Below, piece after piece: positions 9,587 to 17,380 of a DNA stretch of 64,000 bases. Where the stretch lies: positions 62,001 through 126,000 of the IMG/VR virus record IMGVR_UViG_3300033149_003715; one strand, 5' to 3'. The notes below the pieces were generated by a model. That model was given only the letters and a program-made list of their open reading frames with translations. It did not search any database and was not told the origin of the DNA. A program made the position numbers and the translations under genes. The DNA is from a virus. Within the stretch, counting starts at the first letter, position 1; every line of letters starts with the position of its first letter.

Positions 9587-9986
9587 CTAACTGATTTAGC
9601 TTATCTATAATATTGTTGGTTGGTTGACGTGAACGTATTTTTGAATGAACAGTTTGCCTATTAATTATGCTTGGTTTTGTATCTTGTACTAATTTTTTTT
9701 CTTCTTGTTGAATAATGTTCTCTAGATATTTAGAAAATATAGAATAACGATTTTTCATTAATGGACTATTCAATGCATTAATGATTGCTCGTACATCATA
9801 TTTTTTGAGTAAACTGTGTACCTTACGTAAATTTTTTTTGAAAAACGCTTTCCATTCTGGTAACGTCCAAAATTTAAGTGGCAACTCATAACCATCAAAT
9901 TGTGCTTTTTTTTCGCATAGTAACTCTATAATATATTGTGCCGCAGTAATCTCTTTATCTGGAGAATATCGAGATTGGTATTTCAT
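9579..9986 (-). CDS. unknown protein upstream of RecA-like gene
   Basis: 135 aa from the ATG at 9986, chosen over a TTG one codon upstream because AAGGT lies 9 nt before it. Basic, helical protein; residues 9-90 look like a compact domain (TAAQYIIELLCEKKA ... FWTLPEWKAFFKKNLRKVHSLLKKYD), then a disordered tail. No family recognised. Overlaps the RecA-like start by 8 nt, so the two are probably translated together. Confidence 0.7.
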   Translation of the reverse strand: MKYQSRYSPDKEITAAQYIIELLCEKKAQFDGYELPLKFWTLPEWKAFFKKNLRKVHSLLKKYDVRAIINALNSPLMKNRYSIFSKYLENIIQQEEKKLVQDTKPSIINRQTVHSKIRSRQPTNNIIDKLNQLDG

Positions 9987-9997
9987 CAATTGATACC

Positions 9998-10489
9998 TTA
10001 TTCGATTTTACCAGTTTCCATATTAAAAATATGACCTTTGATACTACGAGATTTTGTTTTTGGCATATTTTTCTTAAATTCGTCAGCTAACTGAGATGCT
10101 GCTTCTGTCATTATAGTTATATTATTTTTTTTGTTTGGTTCGTCTTCATTGGGTTTTTTATGAGTCATTAAATCTTTCATAGTAGTTTTGGATTTATTCT
10201 TTGGTTTTGATGGAAGTTGTGATTTCAATTCTTTTATCACACGTTCCTTTTTTTCAATAGTTTTGTGGGCCTTAGCAAGATCTTTTTCTAGACCCTTAGC
10301 AATTTCGTCGTTGGTTAATGCTGATTTGACAATTCCTTTTACGGTTTTGTCTAATTCTGTATCTATATATTTTTGAATAGAAACTTCTGAACGACCAAGA
10401 ATATTACTAATTTCTTTGACCGTTTTTTTATGATAGCACATGCCTTGTATGGCAAATTTTTCTTGTAATGTTAATCTACCGCGTTTCAT
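9998..10489 (-). CDS. HTH protein with coiled coil
   Basis: 163 aa. The first 45 residues form a helix-turn-helix of the Trp-repressor/Hin type (LTLQEKFAIQGMCYHKKTV then EISNILGRSEVSIQKYI). Residues about 60-95 are a charged coiled coil (LEKDLAKAHKTIEKKERVI). It looks like a small-terminase-like or transcriptional regulator; DNA binding is the only safe inference. SD GGGAG sits 6 nt before the ATG. Confidence 0.75.
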   Translation of the reverse strand: MKRGRLTLQEKFAIQGMCYHKKTVKEISNILGRSEVSIQKYIDTELDKTVKGIVKSALTNDEIAKGLEKDLAKAHKTIEKKERVIKELKSQLPSKPKNKSKTTMKDLMTHKKPNEDEPNKKNNITIMTEAASQLADEFKKNMPKTKSRSIKGHIFNMETGKIE

Positions 10490-10506
10490 AATAATCTCCC
10501 ATTAAT

Positions 10507-10986
10507 TTATATTACTTCTCTATTAGCATTTTTTAACCATGCTGGATTACGTGTTTTGAGAAAGTTCAAATAGAACATGAATGTTTTATAACCTACTTCC
10601 ATGAATTTATATAAATCAACACCAGCACGCTGTTTTTTCGCATGTCTATTTTCATCATACATTCCAGTAGGATTATAAAAACCATCTCTGCCACATTTAA
10701 TAAAATATCTATATGTATTATGACTTTTTACTGATTTAGCATACGCATTATCCAATTGATCTGCATATGTATAATTTCCATCTGCATATTCTATATCGTA
10801 TAACAGTGGAAATCCGTCTTTGTTTGGTTGACCATGTTCGTTAACTAATTCATCTTCTTGACCTTTTATTGTAAAAACTAATGTCTGTTGTACTGGCAAT
10901 TCATTTAGTTGTGCTTGTTTATTTTCATTTGGTCGCCATATTGCTTTTTCCATTTCTTCTTGACGAATTCTATGATGTTGTACCAT
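10507..10986 (-). CDS. unknown 159 aa protein
   Basis: Not recognised. Acidic N-terminal half with VFTIKGQEDELVNEHG and a tyrosine-rich middle (YDIEYADGNYTYADQ), then KYFIKCGRDGFYNPTGMYDE. Strong SD GAGGAG before the ATG. The layout (DNA-metabolism cluster, downstream of a Zn-ribbon gene) gives only context; an ssDNA-binding or processivity role cannot be supported from sequence alone. Confidence 0.7.
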   Translation of the reverse strand: MVQHHRIRQEEMEKAIWRPNENKQAQLNELPVQQTLVFTIKGQEDELVNEHGQPNKDGFPLLYDIEYADGNYTYADQLDNAYAKSVKSHNTYRYFIKCGRDGFYNPTGMYDENRHAKKQRAGVDLYKFMEVGYKTFMFYLNFLKTRNPAWLKNANREVI

Positions 10987-11212
10987 GATTATACTCCTCT
11001 TTTATTATTTGTGAAATTTGTTTAATTAGTTTCTCTACTTCTTCTTTGCAATTCTGCAAGGAATTATTAGATAGGATATATGAATGACTAATCTTTTTAA
11101 TAGGTATCCCGGATACTTTGCCGTCTGGTAAAAGTTCCATAATTTCTGCTTTAAGCAAGATAACAGCTTTGTGTGGAATTTTTTTCTGATTTTTATTTTT
11201 GTTGGTGTCCAT
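10970..11212 (-). CDS. second ORF of a probable -1 frameshift gene
   Basis: 80 codons reading in the -1 frame relative to the ORF at 11035-11442, overlapping it by 178 nt. From about codon 12 onward the product (HKAVILLKAEIMELLPDGKVSG ...) looks like normal folded coding sequence, whereas the other frame over the same bases looks like junk. It may be reached by -1 slippage on the A7 run at 11179-11185 rather than from its own ATG, for which no SD is visible. Function unknown. Confidence 0.6.
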   Translation of the reverse strand: MDTNKNKNQKKIPHKAVILLKAEIMELLPDGKVSGIPIKKISHSYILSNNSLQNCKEEVEKLIKQISQIIKEEYNHGTTS

Positions 11213-11442
11213 TTTTCTAATACTTCTTGAAGTAAGTTTCGATATTGACGTGGTATAATTGTAAAAATTTCGTCATCGCTTTCAAAGTGTATAAAATTTC
11301 CACGATCACTTAACGGTAAATCAGGTGGTATTGGTTCCTGATGTAAATAATCTTGTAACGTATATTCACTTGGACAATGCTCGTGAAGATTATCTTGAGA
11401 TATAACTATAGGATTATGTTTTTTTGTAGGAATGTTTATCAT
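11035..11442 (-). CDS. first ORF of a probable -1 frameshift gene
   Basis: 135 codons as an open frame, but only the first 87 or so look coding (acidic; FIHFESDDEIFTIIPRQYRN). After the A_AAA_AAA run the 0-frame becomes low-complexity and ends at 11035, while the -1 frame continues as plausible protein to 10970, giving a fused product of about 157 aa. Overlaps the end of the FmdB-like gene by 29 nt. No family recognised. Confidence 0.6.
   Translation of the reverse strand: MINIPTKKHNPIVISQDNLHEHCPSEYTLQDYLHQEPIPPDLPLSDRGNFIHFESDDEIFTIIPRQYRNLLQEVLEKWTPTKIKIRKKFHTKLLSCLKQKLWNFYQTAKYPGYLLKRLVIHISYLIIPCRIAKKK
11179..11185 (-). promoter_or_regulatory. A_AAA_AAA slippery heptamer, candidate -1 frameshift site
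   Basis: Seven A residues on the coding strand placed exactly in the 0-frame as agA AAA AAA ttc (codons 86-88 of the ORF starting at 11442). A -1 slip continues as att cca cac, which is the frame of the downstream ORF. A perfect small inverted repeat (GTATCC/GGATAC) lies downstream but is weak as a stimulator. A homopolymer base-calling error (one missing A) is the alternative. Confidence 0.45.
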
Positions 11443-11779
11443 GTTCTTGTTTTCTCATCCTTGTCATACCTTTTGGTAATTCTGGTTTAGGTTGAAATTT
11501 ATACTCGTTATGTTTGTAGTTAAGATAGGCTTTTTCGTCATCACTTAACCGATCTCTATTGCGTTCTGCTAATTGCCCTAAAGTAATTTGATCATCACCT
11601 TTGATTACAGAATGTGTCATTCCCGCTAAATCATCAGATAAACTTCTTTTTACTGGTTGAACTTTATGGCATTGTGGACATTGTTGTGTTTCTGAATATT
11701 CACACATATACATGAATATTGTAAATTTATGACCACATCCATTATTTTCTTTGTCGCAATAGAAAGTGTATTCTGGCAT
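11414..11779 (-). CDS. FmdB-like zinc ribbon protein
   Basis: 121 aa. The start MPEYTFYCDKENNGCGHKF and QQCPQCH form the two-knuckle zinc ribbon of the FmdB/CxxC regulatory family. The C-terminal half is charged (DRLSDDEKAYLNYKHNEYK) and ends in basic residues. Family members are small regulators of uncertain partner. SD AGGA precedes the ATG, and a good sigma70-type promoter (11812-11841) sits just upstream, so it heads the leftward replication operon. Confidence 0.8.
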   Translation of the reverse strand: MPEYTFYCDKENNGCGHKFTIFMYMCEYSETQQCPQCHKVQPVKRSLSDDLAGMTHSVIKGDDQITLGQLAERNRDRLSDDEKAYLNYKHNEYKFQPKPELPKGMTRMRKQEHDKHSYKKT

Positions 11780-11811
11780 AGTGATTCCTATATATTACTA
11801 GGTTGATAAAC

Positions 11812-11841
11812 ATTATAATCTTAAATAGTTATTTTTGACAA
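11812..11841 (-). promoter_or_regulatory. sigma70-like promoter for leftward replication operon
   Basis: On the minus strand: -35 TTGTCA (11841-11836), 18 bp spacer, -10 TATAAT (11817-11812). It is about 35 bp before the FmdB-like start and just downstream of conserved non-coding element E1. Expected to drive the genes from 11.8 kb to DnaE. Confidence 0.6.
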
Positions 11842-11866
11842 AAATTTGGGCTTGCTAGGCGTGTAG

Positions 11867-12011
11867 ATAGCCTCCAGAATCTTACCGTTAATATTCTATA
11901 CAGCGAAAATAAACACGCATTTCAAAATAGATATATTATCACTAGTAGCGGGTATGGGTCAAAAACAATGTTTTTTACGTAACTTTAGGATTGGTAAGGA
12001 GTTATATTTTT
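11867..12011. repeat. conserved non-coding element E1, copy A
   Basis: About 145 bp between the RNR stop and the promoter at 11.84 kb, clearly similar along its whole length to 52468-52613. Shared blocks include GAATCTTACC, AATATTCTATACAGC and TTTTTTACGTAA. A short stem (TAACT ... AGTTA on the + strand) keeps pairing although its bases differ from copy B (TAAGTC ... GACTTA), a compensatory change. No protein frame is preserved on the gene strand. Probably a structured RNA or cis element; its strand is unresolved. Confidence 0.6.
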
Positions 12012-12012
12012 T

Positions 12013-15000
12013 TCATCTAATTTCACAGGCTTTACCAGAACATTCGGATGTAGCATCAAAATTGGTATTATCCTGTTCCTCAATCATTTTGGTATAATCT
12101 ACTGCTATTAATTTTTCTTGAATGTCACAATATAATTTCCAGTTGTGTACATCTTTTAGGCAATATGTTAATTTTTTATAATTACCATCAAAATATTTTT
12201 CGGCAAATTTTTTAGCTTTTTCAATAAATCTCATTTTATTAGAAGCAGTAAGAAGTTGAGCATGTTTAATACCATTACTAAATATACCATTGCTTAATTT
12301 AGTACCAAATTGACTATCTAATAAAGCATCACATGCTGCCCATAAATTATTATCAAAGGCGTGTAATCCTAATTCAATGAGTCCAGAACACCAAATAGCA
12401 GCATCTCCATATTCTCTAATTATTTCTCTTGAATTTAAAACAGAAGTAAATGGTGCTTGTGGAAAATCTTTGTCACAAGTGGTAGAAACAAGTGTTATTC
12501 CCGCAAGACTGTCTTTATGATCATAAATATATTTTGCTACATCATCCCATTCATGGGGTAACACTACAATCGTATTCGACACGTTATGGGTTAACCAGGG
12601 TTTTATACACAACAATGGATTTTTACCATATTCTACCCAATTTTCTTGTGTACTTTGAACAATTTTCAGCATTTCGATAGCTGGTAGTTGATTTTTAGTT
12701 TTTGCACCATCTGGTATTTCTATAGGAAAACGAATAACTTGATCTGTATCTGTTGCCGAATTTAAACTTGGTTCACATGCCTGTGGATTATGTTGTTTGA
12801 AAAACTGAAACGATGTTTCTAAATGATTAGCTTGTACTGTACGCAAAAATCTTTTAGAATGGTGTGGTGATATGCTAGATGAGGTACCCAAAAAACATCC
12901 AGAATTACCATCTGGCTTGATCAACGTTGTGCGAGCAGCAGCCCCAATATTAATTCTCTTGGAAATATCTTCATTTGTATCTCGTATAATATGAGCACCT
13001 TTTTGTTGTATTTGTGGGTTAAGTGTAATTTCAACGTTTTCCATCATACCAGTCATTGATACTCCAATTAAATATTCTTGTTCAATAATTTTTTGAGATA
13101 TTTTACCAAGATATCCAGCATCAGTAAAACCAGCTTGTAGTGTTCCTATAATTGCTGCTGCTTTACAACGATTATAAAAATCTTCTTCATTTCGCAAATT
13201 ACTACAATTAATAGTGCTTAAATTACATACTGCCCAACCGGAATACTGTCTATATCTTGGGTACATGCCTACTTCACCACATGGGTTGATAACCATTTCC
13301 GTTGAATCCGTCCACAAAAACCCTGGATCGCCAAATTCTTTCGTATATTGAATAATTTTTTCAAAATCTTTAAACGTTGTAGAATCTCTTAAAAGAACAA
13401 TTGAATTGTTTGCTCGTGCTCTTTGTGGATTTTCCTTATACCATTGACCAGTCTTACACTTTATCATTTCTTCGTCGTTGTGACTAAATAAACTTAAATA
13501 TGATGAGTTATGTGTAAGCACTCCATCAGCATAAAAACAATGATTTTTTTCTACCTCAAGATCGTATACATCTTTTATGATATTAGTTTCTTCAACTTTT
13601 TGCACTATGGCAGGAATGAAATTATTTATACCTAGTTTTTGTGCTTGTGTGTATGAAATGTAATTTTTATCACCCCAAATTTTACACTTGTCTTTACTTG
13701 TTGTAGCTAATGTGCGAGGAAATACCAATTCATCTTCTATTTTATTCCATTTATAGATAGTATAATACATTGAAGCTCTAACACAATACTTTTTAAGTAA
13801 TTTAGCAACTTTGTCATCAAACACAGGAGAAACTGTTCTAACTGTATATTTGGTAAGTTTATTTTCCTTATTTGGGTATTGTGTACTTAATTTTGTTGGA
13901 ATACCTAAAGATGAATATAAAATTTGAATATCCCGAGCAAAAGAATGATATCTTGTAGATACTAAACATAATTGTTTATGTTGTCTACTTGTTTGATGAT
14001 ATATTTGATCACTTGCATCTAATACTCCAGCCAAAAACATCAATTTAATCTTCGGTTTTGCCTCAAAAATACATTGTGGTACTACAATTGTTTGACTAGG
14101 TTGCTTAAAGTGAGTTAAAAAATATTCAGCGACTTGATATTGTTCATATTCCTGTATATGTTTCTTTGTATATATTGAATCATCAGTTAAAATATATCCA
14201 AATAGCCATAATGTGTCTTTATTGAGTTTTATTTTTGGTAACTTAAATTTTCGACCACGGCATACATCTTTATTTAAAATTAAGGTATGTTGTGGTTGTA
14301 GTTGAGATGTTGGTATCCACTGAATATCTCCATACATATTTTTTGCTACTGCCCACACATGTTCTTGCGTAGAATATAATTCCCCCAAATTAGTAGTAAT
14401 CTTAATAAGCTTCCTTTTTCCGTTGTACCATTTATTTGTTACTTTTCGGTATCCATTATTTGTTTTTACCAAATCCCCGATTTTAACATCTTGAATAAGT
14501 TTATATCCATATTTCGTATAAATTTTAGTATTTTTTGGTAAACATCGTCTTTGTCCACCACTTAACACCATATCTGAAATATAGCATATAATATCGTGAG
14601 CGTCGATTGGTTTTAGTTTTTTTTGGTTATTTGTTATACACCTGTCTAACAAATTTTGAATATTTTCCAAGGCTTTTTTTAATGGTGCTGGTCCGGGGGC
14701 TTTTCCAGTACCAGAACTTAAATACGATCCTTCTGGTCTAATGTGGGAAAAATCAAATTTAACATTACACATATAATAGTCTGGGAATACTGGATCTTCA
14801 AAATATGATGAAAGCAAAACCCCAACAGCATCTGCCCATCCCTCAATAGTATCTGGAATAATATATGTTTTTTCTTTAATTTTAGATTTATCTGCTATAT
14901 CTTGGGGGAGTTTAGCAAATTCTGGTAATTGTTTGATATGATGTTTTTGTATAGAAATACCACAACCAGCACCAACTAACAACATCCACGCAATTTCCTG

Positions 15001-15327
15001 AAAAACTCTTAATCTATCACAGTATGAAGCACTACAATTATAACAACGCATATTTTTCTTGAGCATTGATTGTCCGGCATGTTGTAAACATCTTTGACTA
15101 CCCAATACTCTTTTTTGTTTCATTAAACGATATGCCCATTTAATTTCTGTTTTTAATTTTGGATCTTGTTCAAAAAATGGAGCATATTTTACCAACATCA
15201 TATCAAGTACACGTGCTATTGCTTCCTCCCAAGTTTCACGACGTTTTTTGTCTGGTAACCAACGAGCATATTTAGATACAAAAGTGTATTTTTGCAATTC
15301 CTTTAAGGGTGTAAGAGGTTTGGTCAT
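12013..15327 (-). CDS. class II (B12-dependent) ribonucleotide reductase containing an intein
   Basis: 1104 codons; after removal of the intein (residues 262-607) the protein is 758 aa, close to monomeric RTPR. The start YARWLPDKKRRETWEEAIARV is RTPR-like. The thiyl-radical site is N681-P-C683-G-E685, and the C-terminal redox pair is C1096-x4-C1101 (ECSGKAC), as in Lactobacillus RTPR. It reduces ribonucleotides using adenosylcobalamin, so the infected cell must supply B12. No separate activator or small subunit gene is seen. SD AGGA precedes the ATG. Supplies dNTPs to the replisome downstream. Confidence 0.92.
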   Translation of the reverse strand: MTKPLTPLKELQKYTFVSKYARWLPDKKRRETWEEAIARVLDMMLVKYAPFFEQDPKLKTEIKWAYRLMKQKRVLGSQRCLQHAGQSMLKKNMRCYNCSASYCDRLRVFQEIAWMLLVGAGCGISIQKHHIKQLPEFAKLPQDIADKSKIKEKTYIIPDTIEGWADAVGVLLSSYFEDPVFPDYYMCNVKFDFSHIRPEGSYLSSGTGKAPGPAPLKKALENIQNLLDRCITNNQKKLKPIDAHDIICYISDMVLSGGQRRCLPKNTKIYTKYGYKLIQDVKIGDLVKTNNGYRKVTNKWYNGKRKLIKITTNLGELYSTQEHVWAVAKNMYGDIQWIPTSQLQPQHTLILNKDVCRGRKFKLPKIKLNKDTLWLFGYILTDDSIYTKKHIQEYEQYQVAEYFLTHFKQPSQTIVVPQCIFEAKPKIKLMFLAGVLDASDQIYHQTSRQHKQLCLVSTRYHSFARDIQILYSSLGIPTKLSTQYPNKENKLTKYTVRTVSPVFDDKVAKLLKKYCVRASMYYTIYKWNKIEDELVFPRTLATTSKDKCKIWGDKNYISYTQAQKLGINNFIPAIVQKVEETNIIKDVYDLEVEKNHCFYADGVLTHNSSYLSLFSHNDEEMIKCKTGQWYKENPQRARANNSIVLLRDSTTFKDFEKIIQYTKEFGDPGFLWTDSTEMVINPCGEVGMYPRYRQYSGWAVCNLSTINCSNLRNEEDFYNRCKAAAIIGTLQAGFTDAGYLGKISQKIIEQEYLIGVSMTGMMENVEITLNPQIQQKGAHIIRDTNEDISKRINIGAAARTTLIKPDGNSGCFLGTSSSISPHHSKRFLRTVQANHLETSFQFFKQHNPQACEPSLNSATDTDQVIRFPIEIPDGAKTKNQLPAIEMLKIVQSTQENWVEYGKNPLLCIKPWLTHNVSNTIVVLPHEWDDVAKYIYDHKDSLAGITLVSTTCDKDFPQAPFTSVLNSREIIREYGDAAIWCSGLIELGLHAFDNNLWAACDALLDSQFGTKLSNGIFSNGIKHAQLLTASNKMRFIEKAKKFAEKYFDGNYKKLTYCLKDVHNWKLYCDIQEKLIAVDYTKMIEEQDNTNFDATSECSGKACEIR
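13507..14544 (-). mobile_element. intein with degenerate LAGLIDADG endonuclease, in RNR
   Basis: 346 aa in-frame insertion (residues 262-607). Block A begins CLPKNTKIYT with the splicing Cys; block B-like LGELYSTQEHVWAV has the penultimate-type His; block F is VYDLEVEKNHCFYADG; block G ends VLTHN and is followed by Ser+1. So splicing residues look intact. The two LAGLIDADG motifs are LFGYILTDDS (acidic residue kept) and FLAGVLDASD (Ser at the usual Asp position), hinting that homing activity is weakened or lost. The insertion lies after GGQRR, before SSYLSL of the reductase. Confidence 0.92.
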
Positions 15328-15336
15328 TACGTTTTC

Positions 15337-15597
15337 CTATATATTTGATTCTTTTGAATAAATTTGATTAAGTATTTTTGTTGCTTGTTCTGCTGTAGGT
15401 AATTTATTTATATTAACAGATTTTTTCTTTCGTTTAGGCACTTGATGTTTAAACCAAAAAGACGCTAATTTTGCTGGTGAATTTGTTTTAATTGATTTTT
15501 GTTTATTGGTTGGATTGCCTTCGTGATCTTTAATCCATAATGTTAGTTCATACATGAAACTATTTTGAGGCTGTTGAAAATCAAATCTATTTAACAT
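15337..15597 (-). CDS. unknown 86 aa basic protein
   Basis: Not recognised. N-terminal YELTLWIKDHEGNPTNKQ suggests a beta hairpin; the rest is basic with a final helix (TAEQATKILNQIYSKE). SD AAGGA lies 5 nt before the ATG and it is 10 nt from the RNR start, so it is co-transcribed with nucleotide metabolism genes. Confidence 0.7.
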   Translation of the reverse strand: MLNRFDFQQPQNSFMYELTLWIKDHEGNPTNKQKSIKTNSPAKLASFWFKHQVPKRKKKSVNINKLPTAEQATKILNQIYSKESNI

Positions 15598-15606
15598 AAT
15601 ATTTCC

Positions 15607-16116
15607 TTAGTTATATTTAATTTCTCTTATTGATATTCCTGTAACATATTTAAATACTTCTATTTTAGCTTGATATTTTTGATCTTCCATCATTTTTGAT
15701 TTTTGACCTGCATGAACTATATATCTAATACCTACTTGCCACATTAACAAAAGACAATTTAAACAAGGGTGACCAGTAACATATGCTGTACAATTTTGGG
15801 TAGATTTACCTTGTCTAGCACAACTATATACTGCATTTGCTTCTGCGTGGATCATCCAGTCGTATTTGTCTGGTCTTGTATTTGGCAAGAGTTTATCGTT
15901 AATCCGACGTGGTAATCCATTATAGCCAGTTGATATAATTTCATTATCTTTATTAACCAATACACATCCATGTTTAGTTTGTGTGTCATGGCTTCTTATA
16001 GCACATTTAAAGGCTATGTCAATAAAAAAATGATCCCATGATATTCGATCAACTGGAACATGGTTGTTTTGATATGATATAAGTAGATTTTCGGCTTGTG
16101 TAGATAATGTTGTCAT
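15607..16116 (-). CDS. dCMP deaminase
   Basis: 169 aa zinc deaminase converting dCMP to dUMP, the substrate of ThyX. Zinc ligands are H90 in HAEANA and the PCLNC pair (117-121). It also has the TKHGCVLVNKDNEIISTGYNG block of deoxycytidylate deaminases. No SD is obvious, but a good promoter sits just upstream (16162-16189), so this gene likely heads an operon with RNR. Confidence 0.9.
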   Translation of the reverse strand: MTTLSTQAENLLISYQNNHVPVDRISWDHFFIDIAFKCAIRSHDTQTKHGCVLVNKDNEIISTGYNGLPRRINDKLLPNTRPDKYDWMIHAEANAVYSCARQGKSTQNCTAYVTGHPCLNCLLLMWQVGIRYIVHAGQKSKMMEDQKYQAKIEVFKYVTGISIREIKYN

Positions 16117-16161
16117 ATAGAAAGGTTACAAATATGAGACTTGTTGATTTATTACAACATT

Positions 16162-16189
16162 ATAATACCATATTCAAGGCAAAAGTCAA
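16162..16189 (-). promoter_or_regulatory. sigma70-like promoter before dCMP deaminase
   Basis: Minus strand: -35 TTGACT (16189-16184), 16 bp spacer, extended -10 TGG-TATTAT (16167-16162), with an overlapping TATAAT 3 nt further on. About 45 bp before the deaminase ATG and inside the only gap between 15.3 and 17.3 kb. Confidence 0.65.
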
Positions 16190-16207
16190 GTACTAATTAT
16201 TTTGAGA

Positions 16208-16882
16208 TCAATCATCCCATACGGGTGTAAATAGATAATTTAAGGCAGGAGAAAAAGCTAAATCACCGGGTTTTGTATAAGAATCTGCTAAATTTTTTAC
16301 AAGATCAAAATTGTGAACATTAAAACAATATGCAATTGATGTACTACATACCGGAGCTACTACATTGTATGATCTGTCGTCAGTAACTTTGTTTATATTA
16401 TAGAATAACCGTAATCCTGGAATATAATTTTGTATAAATCTTAATATTCGCTTTAAACCATATGGCAAACCTGTAAGTTGTCTCATAGTATCTGTAATTG
16501 ATTTATTTTTAAGATATAACATTCTTTTTGAAAAAAAATTATATTTAGGGTCATACGTGTATCTTGGAAAAGATGAAGATGGTCGATAAATATCAATAAG
16601 TCCAGAGTTATTTTTAACTTCTCTGTCGAAGTTTTTAATAATACCACCGGCACCAACATTAAATTCAATAAGTTCTAATATTGGTGATAAACTATTTGCT
16701 TCTATAGTTTTTATATTACCATTATGCCATGACAAAAGAGCAGCATGACTATATGGACTTCTAGTAAATTTTTGAACAATTTTAGCAAAAAGATTCTTAC
16801 TACGCCATAATGTTATATCAGCTTCCTCGATTAGGTGGCGAACTTGAGAATATGGTACAAATATACGATCTGAAGATTTCAT
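16208..16882 (-). CDS. YiiX-like permuted papain-fold (NlpC/P60 superfamily) hydrolase
   Basis: 224 aa. Order of catalytic elements is permuted as in YiiX/LRAT-like enzymes: His first (SPYSHAALL, H46), then an acidic residue (TIEANS), and the Cys late (VCSTSIAYCF, C179) followed by TKPGDLAFSP. These enzymes cut amide or ester bonds in peptidoglycan peptides or lipids. Encoded next to a membrane-anchored coiled-coil protein, which suggests a cell-envelope or lysis function, but activity is inferred. TGA stop. Confidence 0.78.
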   Translation of the reverse strand: MKSSDRIFVPYSQVRHLIEEADITLWRSKNLFAKIVQKFTRSPYSHAALLSWHNGNIKTIEANSLSPILELIEFNVGAGGIIKNFDREVKNNSGLIDIYRPSSSFPRYTYDPKYNFFSKRMLYLKNKSITDTMRQLTGLPYGLKRILRFIQNYIPGLRLFYNINKVTDDRSYNVVAPVCSTSIAYCFNVHNFDLVKNLADSYTKPGDLAFSPALNYLFTPVWDD

Positions 16883-17286
16883 GGAGATGATGAGTTATAT
16901 TTATTCAAAATTGTCTCAAAAGTCTGTAATTTATTTTCAATATTTTGTTGAATATATTTCTGTTCTTTTAATTGTTGGCAAATTGCCTCCAAACGTTCTG
17001 AAAATGCTTTATCTCTTAATAATTGTACCTGTTTTTGAGTTTCAATATAATGTCGTAAATCTACTTCTAATATTTTAGTTTCTTGAGTTATATTTTCTAC
17101 TTTTTTAATAGCATCTGCCGAATTTGTTGCGGCTGCACTTGCTCGACTTTCCGAATATGTTACCAACCCTAAAAACAGTGTGCATATACCAATGACTACA
17201 GAAATAAATAATACACATACCCATTTAGGTAAATGTAATTTGTTTTTACATTCTTCAATAGTTACATATTTTGGTACTGGTGTCAT
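16879..17286 (-). CDS. single-pass membrane protein with coiled coil
   Basis: 135 aa. A transmembrane segment (about residues 22-46, WVCVLFISVVIGICTLFLGL) is followed by an Ala-rich linker and a long charged coiled coil. The shape resembles spanin- or holin-accessory proteins, but no specific family is recognised. It overlaps the YiiX-like hydrolase by 4 nt (ATGA), making a membrane/hydrolase pair. SD AGGAG. Starts right after a strong terminator, yet no clear promoter is seen in between. Confidence 0.72.
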   Translation of the reverse strand: MTPVPKYVTIEECKNKLHLPKWVCVLFISVVIGICTLFLGLVTYSESRASAAATNSADAIKKVENITQETKILEVDLRHYIETQKQVQLLRDKAFSERLEAICQQLKEQKYIQQNIENKLQTFETILNKYNSSSP

Positions 17287-17313
17287 TCTATACTCCTGTT
17301 GGTTAAAATTAAA

Positions 17314-17362
17314 AAGCGTGGAGTTAAATGCACATTATAAAATAAGAAACAACTCCACGCTT
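17314..17362 (-). terminator. rho-independent terminator
   Basis: A perfect 12-bp inverted repeat (AAGCGTGGAGTT / AACTCCACGCTT) with a 25-nt loop; in minus orientation it is followed by TTTTTAATTTT. Lies just downstream of the presumed virion protein gene, isolating it from the membrane protein gene. Confidence 0.85.
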
Positions 17363-17380
17363 CATTGCGTTGAATAAGAG

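Noticed and set aside
11867-12011. E1 as a tmRNA, RNase P RNA or group I intron
   Set aside because: None of the conserved blocks I know for these RNAs (tag-reading frame with tRNA-like ends, RNase P core, intron P/Q/R/S elements) could be found.
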